A stretch of DNA of 64,000 nucleotides, taken from positions 204,262,501 through 204,326,500 of the forward strand of contig CM057458.1 of the NCBI GenBank assembly GCA_016271365.2. The letters are read 5' to 3'. This document shows positions 1 to 11,330 of this stretch, in pieces. Source of the stretch: Neoceratodus forsteri. Taxonomy: Eukaryota; Chordata; Ceratodontiformes; Ceratodontidae. Under the pieces are notes generated by a model. It ran no database searches. It was not told the DNA's origin and saw only the letters and a list, made by a program, of their open reading frames with translations. Within the stretch, counting starts at the first letter, position 1; every line of letters begins with the position of its first letter. The position numbers and the translations under genes were made by a program.

Positions 1-484
1 GAAAAATGTAGTATTTATACATAATCCATTTTACAGTTCATGTCTCTTTCTGTAATTCTCACCTTTATTTCTTCATTACTAAGGACATTTGCATGGTAAC
101 AGGATTTGTGCCTTATCTGCTGTGGCTCCTTGCCTACACCTGACATCACAGTTCTGTTTATGACATCACAGTCTGTTGCTGTAGCGATAATTATGATGTC
201 ATAAACTGGGATTATGATGTCAGGTGCACACAAATTGCCAAGAGTAGATGAAGTCTAGAGGACAGTGATCCTGTTTTCACGAAACTGTCTTCAGTAATAA
301 TGAAAAGGGGGGATAATTGCAGAAAATATAAATCTTACATTTTCAAAGTTATTCCAATGGTGTCAGGGGCTCCTTAAGTGAGACCTGAGGAAGAATAAGC
401 ACTGAGAGGTTCAGTGAGATGGAGGGAGGTTAAAAAAAGCTAATGGGGAGAAAATCAGAGAATTAAAGTCTGCGTATGTGTGTG
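1..484. other. Unassigned intergenic sequence with one short hairpin
   Basis: No coding region or recognisable repeat was found apart from an imperfect inverted repeat: 137-172 pairs with 191-226 around a loop of about 18 bp. Each arm holds two TGACATCA-like cores. It may be the core of a small MITE, but I see no flanking duplication. Confidence 0.4.
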
Positions 485-599
485 AGGGTGATAAAGCTGG
501 AGATCAAGGAGGGTCTGTGGTATTACAGTAGGTAGGGAAATAGGCAGACTAGGTGGGTCAAGCAGTCCTTATCTGCCATCAGTTTCTATGTTTCTATAG
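485..599 (+). mobile_element. CR1-A: 3' end of a CR1 LINE
   Basis: Only the 3' untranslated tail of a CR1-clade LINE is present. The stretch 'aggcagactaggtgggtcaa' followed by 'tcttatctgccatca'-like sequence and two TCTATGTT-type units is the same 3' signature seen at 7.9, 32.0, 38.9, 46.3, 53.0 and 63.3 kb in this window. The upstream part (485-540) closely matches the tail of CR1-D at 31.88-31.93 kb, so both belong to one subfamily. It is severely 5' truncated, as is usual for CR1. No coding part remains. Confidence 0.75.
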
Positions 600-842
600 A
601 GATTTGAATGACTTGCTCAATGTCAACAGTGAGTAAGTGGTGGTGGTGAGATTCAAAGTCAAATGTGAGACTCTAGGCTAACAGCTGCACAAATTTACTT
701 TCTTGAACTAAGCACCATAATGTGCTCATGTATAGTTAGGATACACAAGGATTACAAACTTCACTTTTTGTTACAAAAATTTTCATTAAAGATTTTATCA
801 AAAGGCTACCTGCTGGCTGGTGTGCTTCAGTGCTGGCTAGTC

Positions 843-1310
843 AGGTTTGGGGGAGGATGAAGGAGCCGGTTTTGGGGTGGATGTGGGAGCTGGTTTCTTG
901 GTGGATGTGGGAGCTAGGTTTAGGGGTGGACATGGGAGCTGGTTCGGGGTGGACATGGGAGCCAGTCTGGGGGTGAATGTCATAGTCAGTTCTGGGGTGG
1001 ATGTGGGAGCCAGTTCTGGGGTGGTAATGGAAACTGGTTTGGGGGTGGATATGGGAGCTGGATTGGGGGTGAATGTGGGAGGCAGTTCGGGAATGGATGT
1101 GGGAACTGCTTAGGGGGTGGGTTGGGGTGCTTCAGTGCTGGTGGGCCAGGTTTGGGGGTGGACATGGGAGCCAGTTCAGGGGTGGATGTGGGAGCTGGTT
1201 CAGGGGTGGATATGGAAGTCGGTTTGGGGTGGATGTGGGAGTTGGTTTTGGGGCGAATGTGGGAGTTGGTTCTTGGGTGGACATGGGAGTCAGTTTTGGG
1301 TTGGGCTGTG
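843..1310. repeat. GC-rich minisatellite, ~30-bp unit
   Basis: Degenerate tandem units of roughly 27-33 bp with core 'ggtggatgtgggagc'. A longer motif 'ggtgcttcagtgctgg' recurs near 822, 1125 and 1310, giving a higher-order block of about 300 and 190 bp. Open frames through the array (Gly/Val/Asp-rich, e.g. 847-1113) arise from the repeat and do not indicate a gene. Confidence 0.8.
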
Positions 1311-3459
1311 GTGCTTCAGTGCAGGTGAGCCAGCACACCCTATACAGGATATGCAACAGGGCTTTTCACAGGTACTGTTTATGCAGTTTTTATTTTCTTT
1401 AGTTCAAACCATAAGCTTGTAGTTTGCTCAAAATTCCTCGAGCTGGCCAGGGGAACAAGAGAATGAGGGCATGCTCTTCTTCCCTCTTCTCCTGCCAGCT
1501 CAGGAATCCTTCCAGGAAAGAATATAAATTTATTCTTTCTCAACCTTTATTTGTTTTTTTTCCTTTTCCACTACACCATAATGCACAGTTCTGCCTTTTG
1601 TTAGAGCACTACTGCTGTGCTGCTCACCATTCCCATACAACAGCTCTTCTCTGGGCAGTCTGCATACAAAAATAGGGGGTTTCCTTTGGGTTCCGATGGC
1701 TAAAATTGCAGCCAGTCAGCAAAGCATTTAATTTTGCCCTGTTTCAAAAAACCGGCCAGTTCTCTCTAAAATTACCAGTCAATCCTCTGCAGAAGGAGGG
1801 CGTCTGAAGGAGCAGGACTGATTTCTTCTTGATGTGCAACCTGGCTTTGTTTATACATATATAGCAGAGGGTGCCAGGCTGCAGACACATATCATGTCTC
1901 AGAGACAGGGCAAGCAGAACACAATGTGCACTCGGGGCTTGGAACAGAAGAGAGAGGGAACACTAATGTGAAAGTGCAAATCTTTGAATTAAAACCCTTT
2001 TCTCTCCTTTCCTGTGTAAATACCTGCCCTTTTTCCCTTCAGAGCTTCATTTTATTTATTTATTTTTCTGGGGCAATCAGACACAATTATGCAGGGATGT
2101 ACCTGTCCTTTTTTTACTGTTTAAGGTTCTCACTTGCCTTTGTTTAAGAAGTGCAGGGCAGCTTTCTGAGCAAAAGTAAAAGTTGTTGCTGCCCCACAAA
2201 ATCTGCCCTCGAAGCATACAGGTGGGAGAGAGAGAGAGAGAGAGACAGAGAGAAGCAAGAGAGCCCCTATTCATTTACTAACATCCCTCTCTCCCACTGT
2301 AAACAGGCTCTCTCTCACGCTCTCTCTCTTGGCCATGTATCTCCTTTGACCCTGAAGGGTATTTTCTAGTTAGGGGGGCACCAGGACAGAAAAATCAGAG
2401 ACACCGAGTGGCAGCAAGGAAAAGTAAATGTTTTGCCGCTCCATGTTATAGTTCTGTTTCAAGTGTGGATTTGCTCCATTGCACATCAGAGTAGCGTTTA
2501 CTTTTTAAAATGGAGCTGCTCTTCTTGGCTGCATGCATGTATTCTCCGTCGCTTGGCTGGCATACTTTTTTTTAATTTCTATACAGCCAGCAGGCCAGCA
2601 GCATTCTTTATATTACTGTTAAATCCTGATTCAAAGGGGAGCTGGAGAAGTCACAGAGTGGCGGCAAAGAAAGTGCAAGCATTGCCACTCTGTGCTTTAA
2701 TTCTTAGCTCTGATACAGGACCGAAACATGTTTACTTCACTATAAATGGGGAACAGAGGGGTGGGGGTGGTACAGTGCACAGTGGGCAGTAGCGGAAGAG
2801 TTTTTTTTAGAGCAGGGAGGAGAGGAGCAGGAGGAGCCTGGTGGGAAGGAGCTACTGCAGCACTAAAAACATAGTTGATAAGGGACACCGGGGGAGGGGA
2901 GAGACTAGTGATGGTCTGAGAAAGGGCAGGGAGGAGTTGCTTGGATAGCAGTAGAGCACGGGCACCAGAGAAGGGGCGGCATTGTGATGGGCAAAGAGAA
3001 TAGTTCTTTTTTTAATTACAGAAAAAATGCAGAGTCCTCACTCTTTGATCGTTAAAGGACTGCAGGGCTCCGCCCCCTGCACCCCTAAAAACAACAGATA
3101 AATGGTCACCACTTGTATTTATGAAATCTAGCAGCTTTAGTTAATGACAAATTTCAACATGGAATGTAAACTTGCAGTCTCTCAATGTTTGCAGCATACA
3201 ATAGGCTTTTAAGGTACAGTGTTGCAGGTAACTCAAATGGAGGCAGAATGTCTGGCATTGTAAATTACTGTGAAGGGGAAAACAAAACTGGAAGGGCAAA
3301 ATGCCAGATACTCATTAAGTCAAACCTGATGGCCAAATGTGATTGCACAAAACACTACTGTTTCAATGTCACACTGCAATGCATGACGATGTCTTGGTTA
3401 AGTAAAGCACAAATGGAGAGTCACTACAACCTGAAAAGCGGAATTTTCTCAAGTACAAG
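1311..3459. other. Unassigned sequence with short repeats
   Basis: No gene recognised. It contains a GA run (about 2224-2258), a CT-rich patch (2309-2330), and a ~50-bp direct repeat (2407-2457 versus 2656-2706) with a small 'agagtggc...gccactct' stem in the second copy. Short open frames here lack any family signature. Confidence 0.4.
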
Positions 3460-5367
3460 TGTAGTGCCCCATGGAAATTGGGGGCACCACAGAAAATAGG
3501 GGATCCTCAGAGATATGAGGGGTCAGACAGTTATGGGGATCCTGGCAGTTCAAAGGAAAACCCTTGAAAAGCTTTGGTGACCCTCTGAAACACAGAACAG
3601 GCCCAACTCCAGCAGACAGTCCTAGCAGTCTAAATTCAGGGTTTTAAAAGAAAACCATTTTTTTCCTTCTTCTCCCTTCCTTCATTCTCCCCCCCCACTC
3701 AAGACTGACACCTAGCCAGCCAAAGCCAAACCAGTTGGGCCACATTCCTGTCCCACATTGGAGAAGGAAGCCAGGCTGAGCCCTCTTAACCAATCCCTGA
3801 GGCCAGGGTAGATTCAAATCTGGAGACTTTTTTTTTTAAGCCACTGACCCAGCCTCTGGAGGCTGACCTCTGGATGAAGTAGCCAATCCCCTGGCAGGTA
3901 GCCAGGTCTGCCCCAGCCTAGAGGAGGCTCTGCACAGGTTGGAGAGGGGAGAAAGAGTTTGACCAGGGAAGGTGAAGGACAGTATGGCAATGGATGTCGG
4001 CTTCCCTGTTAGGAGGTTGAGGTGAATCCCATGGCTCCCTTCAGTGTAACTTCCTCCAGAAGATCCCCAGTAGCAGCCTTGGCCAGTTTTTGCAGAAATC
4101 TGCCATCTAGTCAGGTCTCCCAGTGCATTGAGTCAGTTCATTTGGCCGGGAAACAGACCCAGTGAACCTTTCATGCAGCAGTCTCCAGGAGAAGAGACCC
4201 TATCACTCTTTTGTGGTTGTGCATTCCCCATAGTACAGAAATAGTTGTTGAACTCCAGGGGCTCCAGCACACCTCATCTAGAATTCCTCCGGTGCCTCTT
4301 CTTCAACCCAGGGAGGGTCCCCAGGAAGCCCAGTATCACCTGCACCCACTTCCAATGACCTCCACCAGCCCCAGGTTCAAGTTGCCAGTCGTAAGTGGTA
4401 GCCAGCTGATAGCTAGGGCCCACCAAAGTGAGTCAGGTTAGGGGCTGCCCCAGCTCTAGCTTGAGGGATTTAAGTCATCCGCCGAACTCGGGGTAACATT
4501 GCCCATTCTTCCACATAGACATTGTCCCAAGGTGGCAATAGTACTGGTGGCCTATACCAAGGCCATGCCGAGGATTGCCAGGCTCTGTGCCTCATTCCCT
4601 GAGGTGGCATAAGTACCAGTGGCCCACGCAAGAGGCCACACCAAGGGTCGCCACACTCTTGATTGTACTGCACATAGGTGGCTCATGTTCCAATGATGCA
4701 TCAAGAGGTCACACCGAAGATTGTCAGATTCTGAAGCTGCAGGGATGAGGTGGTAAGGATTCTGGGGGCCTGCCCAGAGATTGTCCAGTGGATCATCGCA
4801 CCCAGCATCCTTTCCTTGACTGGAGATCACCTGCCTGAGGTCACCGCAGCTGACAACCCCAGCTAAGGGTTCTCTTCCCTTACAACCTGGGATCAACACC
4901 CATCTTCAACCAGGCACTTCTCTTTTGACATTGCCTCAGAGATGCCAGCAGTCACCTTCTTCTCAGGGCCAGGAGGCCTACCGTGTTTTACTTGGTTTCT
5001 GGTTCACTGGGGGATGCCCCATTTTATGGTCTGTATAGGAAGTGCTTCCTTAGGTTCACCCTCAGCAGTCGGCCAACCAAAATACTAGTAACCCAAGCTT
5101 GGTGCATCTGATTGCTACATCTTTAGGACTTGAATAAGCTGGACTTTTCAGGACATTAGTGGGGCCAGGTTGTGATCCCAGTAATCTTATTCACTCTCTC
5201 TTATGTGTGATAGTGTTAGTGAATACTAAGCCTTTTCTGTGTGCTTCAACTGTTGCTAATAAACCTTGCATCTTGGCTCTAGAGTACACCTCCAGCCTCT
5301 CCTTCCAGATTTATCTGGCATCACCCTAAACTATGGGGGTACGAACCACCATAGCTCGTCCACCACA
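3460..5367 (+). mobile_element. Probable solo LTR (1.9 kb)
   Basis: The block begins TGTAGTG and ends CACCACA, so it has the TG...CA ends and a near-perfect short inverted terminus of an LTR. It is flanked by CAAG at 3456-3459 and again at 5368-5371, a 4-bp target duplication (5 bp if the shared A is counted). An AATAAA signal lies at 5258-5263, about 105 bp before the 3' end and followed by 'cttgcatcttgg', consistent with an R/U5 boundary on the plus strand. No gag, pol or env remnants flank it, so it looks like a solo LTR left by recombination. The length is long for an LTR. Gypsy-like and endogenous-retrovirus origins cannot be separated from the LTR alone. Confidence 0.6.
5258..5263 (+). 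promoter_or_regulatory. Polyadenylation signal in the solo LTR
   Basis: AATAAA followed within 25 bp by a CA and a T/G-containing stretch; positioned as expected for the R region of a plus-strand LTR. Confidence 0.5.
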
Positions 5368-5840
5368 CAAGTTCTAATTGTTTTTCTGCCCCCATGTAGA
5401 TTTGTTTTCTGTCTATTCTACCCCATGGTAATGTGCACCAGTTGGGTTCTGTACTATATATTGAGCTGCTGGAACTTGTGGTTTGTGACAGTGACATAGT
5501 ATTTTAATGTCAGAAGGGGCTCTAAATTAATTATCCCCTCCCCCCACACACACACACACACTTCATAAGTAGAGATGAAATATGCATGTTGTACAACCAT
5601 TACTGATTAATAGTGAATATGTTTCTGAGGTTGCACAAACGTTCAAGGTTTTAACAGTCAGCTGTGACAGGCATAGCAGAAGTAAATAAGCCTGGTGCTC
5701 AATGAAAAGCTAAAGAGGGCCTGAAACTGCTCCTATAGCATTCACATTGGAAGAGACTAATGTCTTGTCAGTTGCTCCTGATAGTCATACATCATTCAGA
5801 AAATTACATTGACTCAGTTTTTTCCAACACTAACACACTA
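5368..5840. other. Unassigned sequence with a CA microsatellite
   Basis: No gene seen. A (CA)9 run lies at 5545-5562. Confidence 0.4.
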
Positions 5841-6105
5841 GTGTCAGTGACTCAGTAAGGTAACATGATCACCTCTAAGGTCAGAAAATTGGAAGGTTAG
5901 AGGTTTTAGCCCCTCACCGTGTACTTGGGGAAATATGCATAACTAACACTCTTGTGCAGTGTGAGGATGGTGCTGAACTGATAAGGTACTGTAACTGCCA
6001 TTCAGATAATACATCAAATTGAGATCCCTTCTGCCCATTTCTGGTCACCGTTCAGGTTGAAGTTAAAGATCCTGTGGCACTTACTGGTGAAGTACTGTAC
6101 AGTAG
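5841..6105 (+). mobile_element. tRNA-derived SINE, 3' truncated
   Basis: The head reads 'gtgtcagtgactcagtaagg' and aligns base for base, with changes, to the head of the minus-strand SINE at 56.6-57.1 kb. It keeps a degenerate pol III A box (5848-5858) and a weak B box about 50 bp downstream. The body shares 'ttaaagat...tggcactta' with the other copy. The 3' part and tail are missing, and the sequence runs into a LINE fragment at about 6.11 kb. It is older and more diverged than the 56.6-kb copy. I infer an ancient vertebrate SINE; the family name is not certain. Confidence 0.6.
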
Positions 6106-6109
6106 GTAC

Positions 6110-6685
6110 TGGCTTTCTTTGTTCTATGGCTGTGCACAAGGAAAAGCCCCTGATTATCTCCTAACCCAACTCACAAAGTCAAGCAGCATCTACTCACTCT
6201 GTTTAATTGAAGTACTTACCTTCTCAGTTCCCAGGATGAAGCTGAATTTGGTAGAAAAAAACTTTGCATCTGTAGCATCATACACCTGGAATGACCTCTC
6301 AGTCCAGCTGATGAACATTCCAAGTTTGCAAGTGTTCAAGTCCAGTCTTTCTAGCAATCTTAAACCTCCCTGTATTTGTTTTGGTCCAGAATCCCCTTTC
6401 CCCAACCATGATCATGTTGCATAACTATGCTATTGCTCTTCCTGTGCTGTGACCCCCACTTTGTTATCATGCTTTAAGTACGGTTTGCATGAACTTATCT
6501 TTACAGTTTAAACTTCCTCTGTGTATTTTAATCTGCATGTAACTGTTCATTCTTAACTATGTTAACTTAGTGACTGCTGCTATCCTCCCTGGGACCCCCA
6601 GGAAAATGAGATGCTGCATCTCAGAATTATTCCAGTTAAAGAAATCTCAGATAAATAGATGCATGTATTAATAAATAAATATTGC
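6110..6685 (+). pseudogene. LINE C-terminus and 3' UTR (L2/L3-like)
   Basis: The frame at about 6128-6424 encodes the extreme C-terminal segment of a CR1/L2-group ORF2: 'GKAPDYLLTQL', 'VPRMKLNLVEK', then 'TWNDLSVQLMNIPS' and 'FKSSLSSNL'. This matches the usual order 'P.YL..LL', 'PR.....G.R.F...P..WN.LP', 'FK..LK.L'. The 3' UTR ends in an ATAA-type tail (about 6650-6682). The rest of ORF2 is missing (5' truncation). Confidence 0.6.
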
Positions 6686-6689
6686 ACTA

Positions 6690-6984
6690 TTTATTCTGTA
6701 TAACTTGTTACAATGTTATTTTATTAACCTTTTATAGCATCATCTAAGTTTCTGAACAGCTAGTCTCAATGTTTCCCAGTTATTCCACTATTTCACTGTT
6801 TAAGTTTATGTACATTTTGTTACATTGGAATTTAATTTTAATTTGTTAATTTGCCTTTATGGTGTTTAAGTTTTTGTACAGCGTGTTACAATGTTATTTA
6901 GTTAATCTGCTATCACAGTTTTAATATTTCTGTACAGTATATTACAAAGTAATTTAATTTATCTGCTATAACAGTATTTAACTT
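6690..6984. repeat. AT-rich tandem repeat, ~85-bp unit
   Basis: About 3-4 imperfect units sharing 'gttacaatgttatttagtt' and 'tttctgtacag'-like cores, abutting the LINE tail on the left and CR1-B on the right. Confidence 0.6.
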
Positions 6985-7912
6985 TCTGCAACAGAGTGAA
7001 GGTGTGTCTGTTCACAGATGACACCAAGATATGTAACAGGGCGGACACCTCAGAAGGCGTGAACAAGATGGAAGTTGACCTCAAGAAACCAGAAGAATGG
7101 TCTGGAGTGTGGCAGCTGAGATTTAACACCAAAAAGTGCAAGGTCATGCACATAGGAAAGAAAAATCCAAGAAAGGAGTATTACCTAAGTGGCAAAAGAC
7201 TGGTGGCTTGAAAAGCAGGAACAAGATCTGGGAATCATAATCTCAGATGGCTTGAAGGTTAATAAACAGTGTGAGAAGACAACGTTGAAGACCAACAGAA
7301 TGCTGGACTGCATTGGGAGGGGAATCATGAGCAGGAGGAGAGAGGTGGTACTACCACTGTATAGATCGCTGGTCAAGCCTCACCTGAAATATGGAGTCCA
7401 ATTCTGGAAGCCTCACCTCAGGAAGGACATTGACCATGTGGAAATAGTACAGAGAAAGGTGACAAAAATGATTTAGGGTCTGCAGTACATGTCCAATGAG
7501 GAAAGACTTAGGGTACTGAATATGTAGACCCTGGAACAGAGAAGAGAGGGGACATGATTGAAACATTCAGGTACATAAAAAGCATTAGCAAGGTACGGGC
7601 AAACTTTTTCGCATTAAGAAGGTCTCCAGGACCAGGGGACATGACCTCAGGCTGCAAGGAGGGAGGCTCTCTACCAACACCAGGAACTTTTTCTTCACAG
7701 AAAGAGTGGTGAATGCCTGGAGCAGCCTGCCCCAAGAAGTAGCGGGGGGGTCAACATCGTGGGGGGATTCAAGAATGTATGGGATAGATACAAGGGAGCC
7801 CTGATTACAAAGGGCAACTAGAGTGTCAAAATAGGTCTAAAACAAATGGGCAGACTAGATGGACCTGGCGGTCTCCTTCTGCCATCAACTTCTATGTTTC
7901 TGTGTTTCTATC
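6985..7912 (+). pseudogene. CR1-B: CR1 ORF2 3' half and tail
   Basis: The copy starts inside the reverse transcriptase at the catalytic motif, here 'VCLFTDDTKICNR' (FADD altered to FTDD). It runs through 'WQLRFNTKKCKVMHIG', 'DLGIIISDGLKV', 'SRRREVVLPLYRSLVKPHLKYGVQFW' with frameshifts near 7210, 7480 and later, and the C-terminal 'FFFTERVVNAWSSLPQEV'-type segment. The end is the CR1 tail 'ggcagactagatgg...tctatgtttctgtgtttctat' at 7845-7912. It is a dead, 5'-truncated retrocopy. Confidence 0.85.
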
Positions 7913-7956
7913 GCAGCATTTTTTCCTAATGAAAACATTGTATCTAAAGCAATCGC

Positions 7957-7991
<35 letters not shown>

Positions 7992-8021
7992 GTCTATCTA
8001 CGTATCTATCTATCTATCTAT
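7957..8021. repeat. (TATC)n microsatellite
   Basis: About 16 tetranucleotide units with two interruptions (tgtc, acgt). Confidence 0.9.
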
Positions 8022-8045
8022 TGTATATTTATTGCAAAAAAAAAA

Positions 8046-8334
8046 AGTATTAATGCACCAGTTAGGGTTCAAATTAATGCTACAAAACTACGAAAGTGTG
8101 GCATTAGGGTTTCCAACCACAACTACCCCCTCCCTCAGCAAGCAGCAAAAAGACAAGACCACAAGACTACACAAGCAACCAAAGACATCCATCATCAGGT
8201 AAGACATACAACATATAACTCTTTCAAATGACACAAATGAAGTAGCATTGATGTGCTACCTTCATGGATTTGTGTCTTCAACTGCAAAAGCACAGGCTGC
8301 GGGCCATGGCAGGGGCATGTACTGTTACTGCCAG

Positions 8335-8371
<37 letters not shown>

Positions 8372-8940
8372 TTACAGTGTGCATGATTACCTGTGCCAGC
8401 AGAAGTGCTGATCCCACAGGGCATGTGCATCTGCAAACAGTAATGTTGCAGTCTGGGTATCATGGATTTCTATATACAGGGGCTGATGTGCGGGCCCCAC
8501 AGGAGCCTGTGCTTCTATAAACAGAAGTGAGTGTCTATGTCTTGCACCTTTGGCTGCAGAAGCACTGGCCCCAAATGGGCATGCACTTCTGCTGATAAAA
8601 GTAATGTTGCAATTTGTGTATCATGGATTTCTACATGCAGTGCCACACGTGCAGGCCCCACAAAAGCTTGTGTGTCCACACACAAAAGTCAATGAGAATG
8701 TCTTACACCTGCAGCTGCAGAAACACAGGCTCCTGAGGTGCCTGCATTTCTGAGGAAGAAGTGCAGGCCCCTGAGGAGCCTGTAGTTTTGCAGACAGAAG
8801 TAGTGATGCTAATAAGGTATTTTGAATTTTACAGGGCCTGCACTTCTGCAGCCAGAGCTCAGTGTGTATATCTTATACCTGTGACTGCAGAAGCATAGGC
8901 CCTTCAGATGAAATGTTTGTCAGCAGATACACCTGTGCAT
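8046..8940 (+). repeat. Modular palindromic family, modules a and b
   Basis: Module a (about 8054-8280) begins 'tgcaccagttagggttcaa', continues 'tgctacaaa', 'aagcagcaaaa' and 'acacaagcaaccaaagacat', and ends 'gtgctaccttcatgg'. Module b (8280-8940) is a series of loose repeats of 'tgcagaagcacaggcccc', '...cctgtgcttctg' and 'aatgtcttacacctgc'. The same modules recur at 30.4, 34.3, 35.5, 38.9, 39.6 and 43.4 kb, in both orientations. A GT run (8337-8370) lies inside module b. No coding frame of note; no known family recognised. Confidence 0.65.
8337..8370. repeat. (GT)n microsatellite
   Basis: Seventeen uninterrupted GT units inside module b. Confidence 0.9.
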
Positions 8941-8974
8941 CCATGAGCTAGCATAATGCTAAGCCGTGGGTAAG

Positions 8975-9281
8975 CTCATTCATGAATGAGTTACTGATTT
9001 ATTTTTTGGATATGAAAAAAAGATAGTACCGTTTACTGGTGATGCTTCTGATATCTGCAATGGGGTTCATAATAAAAATAAGTGCTCTAACCTGTTTTAT
9101 TTTGTATATGAAAATTTAAGACGTGACTCCAGGAATATGTATTATTTGCATGCCCAGAGTCACGGCTTCTTTTTTCATATACAAACTAAAATGGGTTAGA
9201 TTGCTCATTTTATGAATATGAACCCCCTTTGCAGACATCAGTAGCATCACCAATGAAAGGTTTATATACAAAAGAAATCAG
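8975..9281. repeat. Long imperfect palindrome (hairpin MITE-like)
   Basis: 8994-9128 pairs with 9157-9281 (arms of about 130 bp, loop about 28 bp); e.g. 'ggtgatgcttctgatatctg' opposite 'cagacatcagtagcatcacc'. A perfect 16-bp palindrome CTCATTCATGAATGAG lies just outside (8975-8990). It separates modules b and c of the modular family. Confidence 0.7.
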
Positions 9282-9329
9282 TTTTTTATTTCTTCATTTT
9301 TATGTATTTTAATTTTTTTTAACATAGTT

Positions 9330-9862
9330 AAAAAAGATGGCTGCCACCATGAATGATATTTTTTCTCACAAACTAAAAATGACTAATTTTGCAAAAGGTA
9401 AATGCTTGCAAATGGTAAATTTATCTTTCATATCAGAAGGTTATCCTAAAACCTTACTGAGCATGCTCAGATAAAAACTTTAAATCCTTAAAACTCTATA
9501 ATGGATTAATATTGTTCATAAAACCATCTGAAAAGCATTACCTTAGTCCAGGCCACTTCTACCATAAATGTTTCAGAAAATATTCTGTAAGATCTAGGAT
9601 GTAGGCGAGAACAAAAAAAGTGTATTAAGTATAGGAAAAAACACAATTTTTCATTTTAAATTCAAAATTTTGTATCTTGGAAATTGCAAAAGATGCCATC
9701 TCAAAACTGTGCACATCTTAAGACCCTGCCAGCCAGACCCTGCTATTTTGTTAAACACCACCAAAGTGATGAAGGTATATAAACTGATGTTTAATATTAA
9801 ACACTTTTCTCAACCCTACTGTAAGTATACTGGTTCTACCACACCAAAATTATGTGTATAGA
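9330..9862 (+). repeat. Modular palindromic family, module c
   Basis: Module c signature in order: 'aagatggctgccaccatgaa', 'actgagcatgctcag', 'aaactttaaatcctta', 'ggcca...cttctaccataaat', and 'ctcaaccctact' at the end. Homologous copies occur at 33.72, 37.73, 40.80 kb (plus) and 42.2-42.7 kb (minus). Confidence 0.65.
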
Positions 9863-9871
9863 TATAGAGAT

Positions 9872-9873
<2 letters not shown>

Positions 9874-9913
<40 letters not shown>

Positions 9914-9930
9914 GCAGGCAGGCAGACAGA
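9874..9930. repeat. (GA)n and (AGGC)n microsatellites
   Basis: A GA run of about 18 units (9874-9910) followed by 'taggcaggcaggcagacagac'-type tetranucleotides. Confidence 0.9.
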
Positions 9931-9934
9931 CAAA

Positions 9935-10535
9935 TAGCATAAATAATGGCTAAGGGTGCTATACAAGTATGAATCCATTGAGAGGGCTAATTAGGGCTAT
10001 AAGGCTGCAAGCCCCAAAGGGAGAGTGTCTTTCTTTCTTTCGACTTTGGTAACCGGGTAGATGCGCTGATCCCAGTGACCATTTTCAGGCACAGCCCGGG
10101 CCACATACTGTGGCACAGGACCTAATGTCACAAACAACAAAGCATGGAACAGCTGGCAAAAAACAAAAACAAGAAAAAGGCTACAATAGTGCGTGGAAAT
10201 AACAAATAGAAGAGCAACAAAAAATACAGGATTCCATAAACCATACATCAGATAGGCATTACAATAAGTAAGGGTATGCATAAATGTACAGTTCTATCAG
10301 CAACAGTTACAATAGGAGACAAACATGGGAGTCTAAGTATAAGTAGAAAGAGGGATAAGGAGTAGCAAAGTATAGGAGTGTGGAGGGGAAGGGGTGGGGC
10401 AGAGGGCTGGGAGGCACGATTAACAACAATAGGTACTAAAGCTCAAGTGCACAAGCAGGCCAGCTTAACTGATTCCTGCTTGACCTAATATACATACACA
10501 TTCCATAGTGGGGTGCAGTCGGGAAAGTAAGTGAG
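9935..10535 (-). other. LINE-K 3' untranslated region
   Basis: Non-coding stretch between the ORF2 stop and the GA/AGGC microsatellite. It carries A-rich stretches and, on the minus strand, ends 'cttgtatagcaccctta', similar to terminal sequences common in L2-group LINEs. The exact 3' end is uncertain. Confidence 0.4.
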
Positions 10536-11176
10536 CTACCCATGGAAGCAGTGGCAGCAGGAAGTCGTCAAGAGCCAGTCTTTGAGGCAGGTTTTGAACT
10601 GGCAGTGGGTGTCAAGGGAACGGAGCTCAGCAGGCAGTGTGTTCCACAGTGTAGGGGCTGTCACAGACAATGCTCTGCTGCCCATGTTGGTAGATACCCT
10701 GGGGATATTCATGGGGGGGATGCTGTTTGAGTCGAGTCTATGGTGCGAGGTTCGTACAGCAAGGAAGGGAGCAAGGGGAGATATCTGGCCAATACAGATG
10801 GCAGAATCTGCCATGAAGCACAGGGCTAGATCAAAATGTCCTTGCAGCAGGAGCCATCCTAGTGAGTTGCAGAGGACACGTTAGTTTGTGGTAAAAGGGG
10901 CCAGCAAGGTGAAACGACATGCACTGTTTCAGGCAGAGGAGAGGAGAGCTTGGCCATTAGGGTAGTGGATGTCCTGGCATAGATAGGGAAGCAGTAGTCC
11001 AGGATAGGGAGTAGATTTCCTTGTATGATGGCAAGACAGGCTTCCTGAGAGAAGTATTGCTGGAATCTGTAGGCAGCACCTAATTTTTGGTGAAACCTTT
11101 GAACTACTGAATAGATGTGTTCGGAAAAGGAGAGGGAGGGGTCAAGTACAAGTCCTAGGTATTTGAAAGCACTCAT
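10536..11176 (-). pseudogene. LINE-K ORF2: thumb and C-terminus
   Basis: Downstream of the polymerase core. 'SAFKYLGLVLDPSLSFSEHI' (10.86-11.18 kb) is the 'YLG..ID..L.F..HI' block; 'AAYRFQQYF', 'YCFPIYA' follow. After a frameshift, 'NIPRVSTNMGSRALSVTAP', 'LWNTLPAELRS' and 'FKTCLKDWLL' form the C-terminal end. No RNase H domain is visible, as expected for this group. Confidence 0.8.
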
Positions 11177-11330
11177 GTCTACAAGGGCTTGACCAATCAG
11201 GGGACATGATGTTGAGAGGAGAGTGAATTTTGTATTTAGCTAGGAAAGGCTTTGATCCGAACAGCATAGATTTTGTTTTTTTGGCATTAACCAGAAGGAG
11301 GTTAGTTGTGAACCAGTTATGGACCACAGC

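Noticed and set aside
847..1422. Open frames of 88-109 residues in the first kilobase
   Set aside because: They follow the minisatellite repeat and show only repeat-driven Gly/Val/Trp composition.
3185..3499. 104-residue open frame before the LTR
   Set aside because: No recognisable domain, runs across the LTR boundary, and no support for expression.
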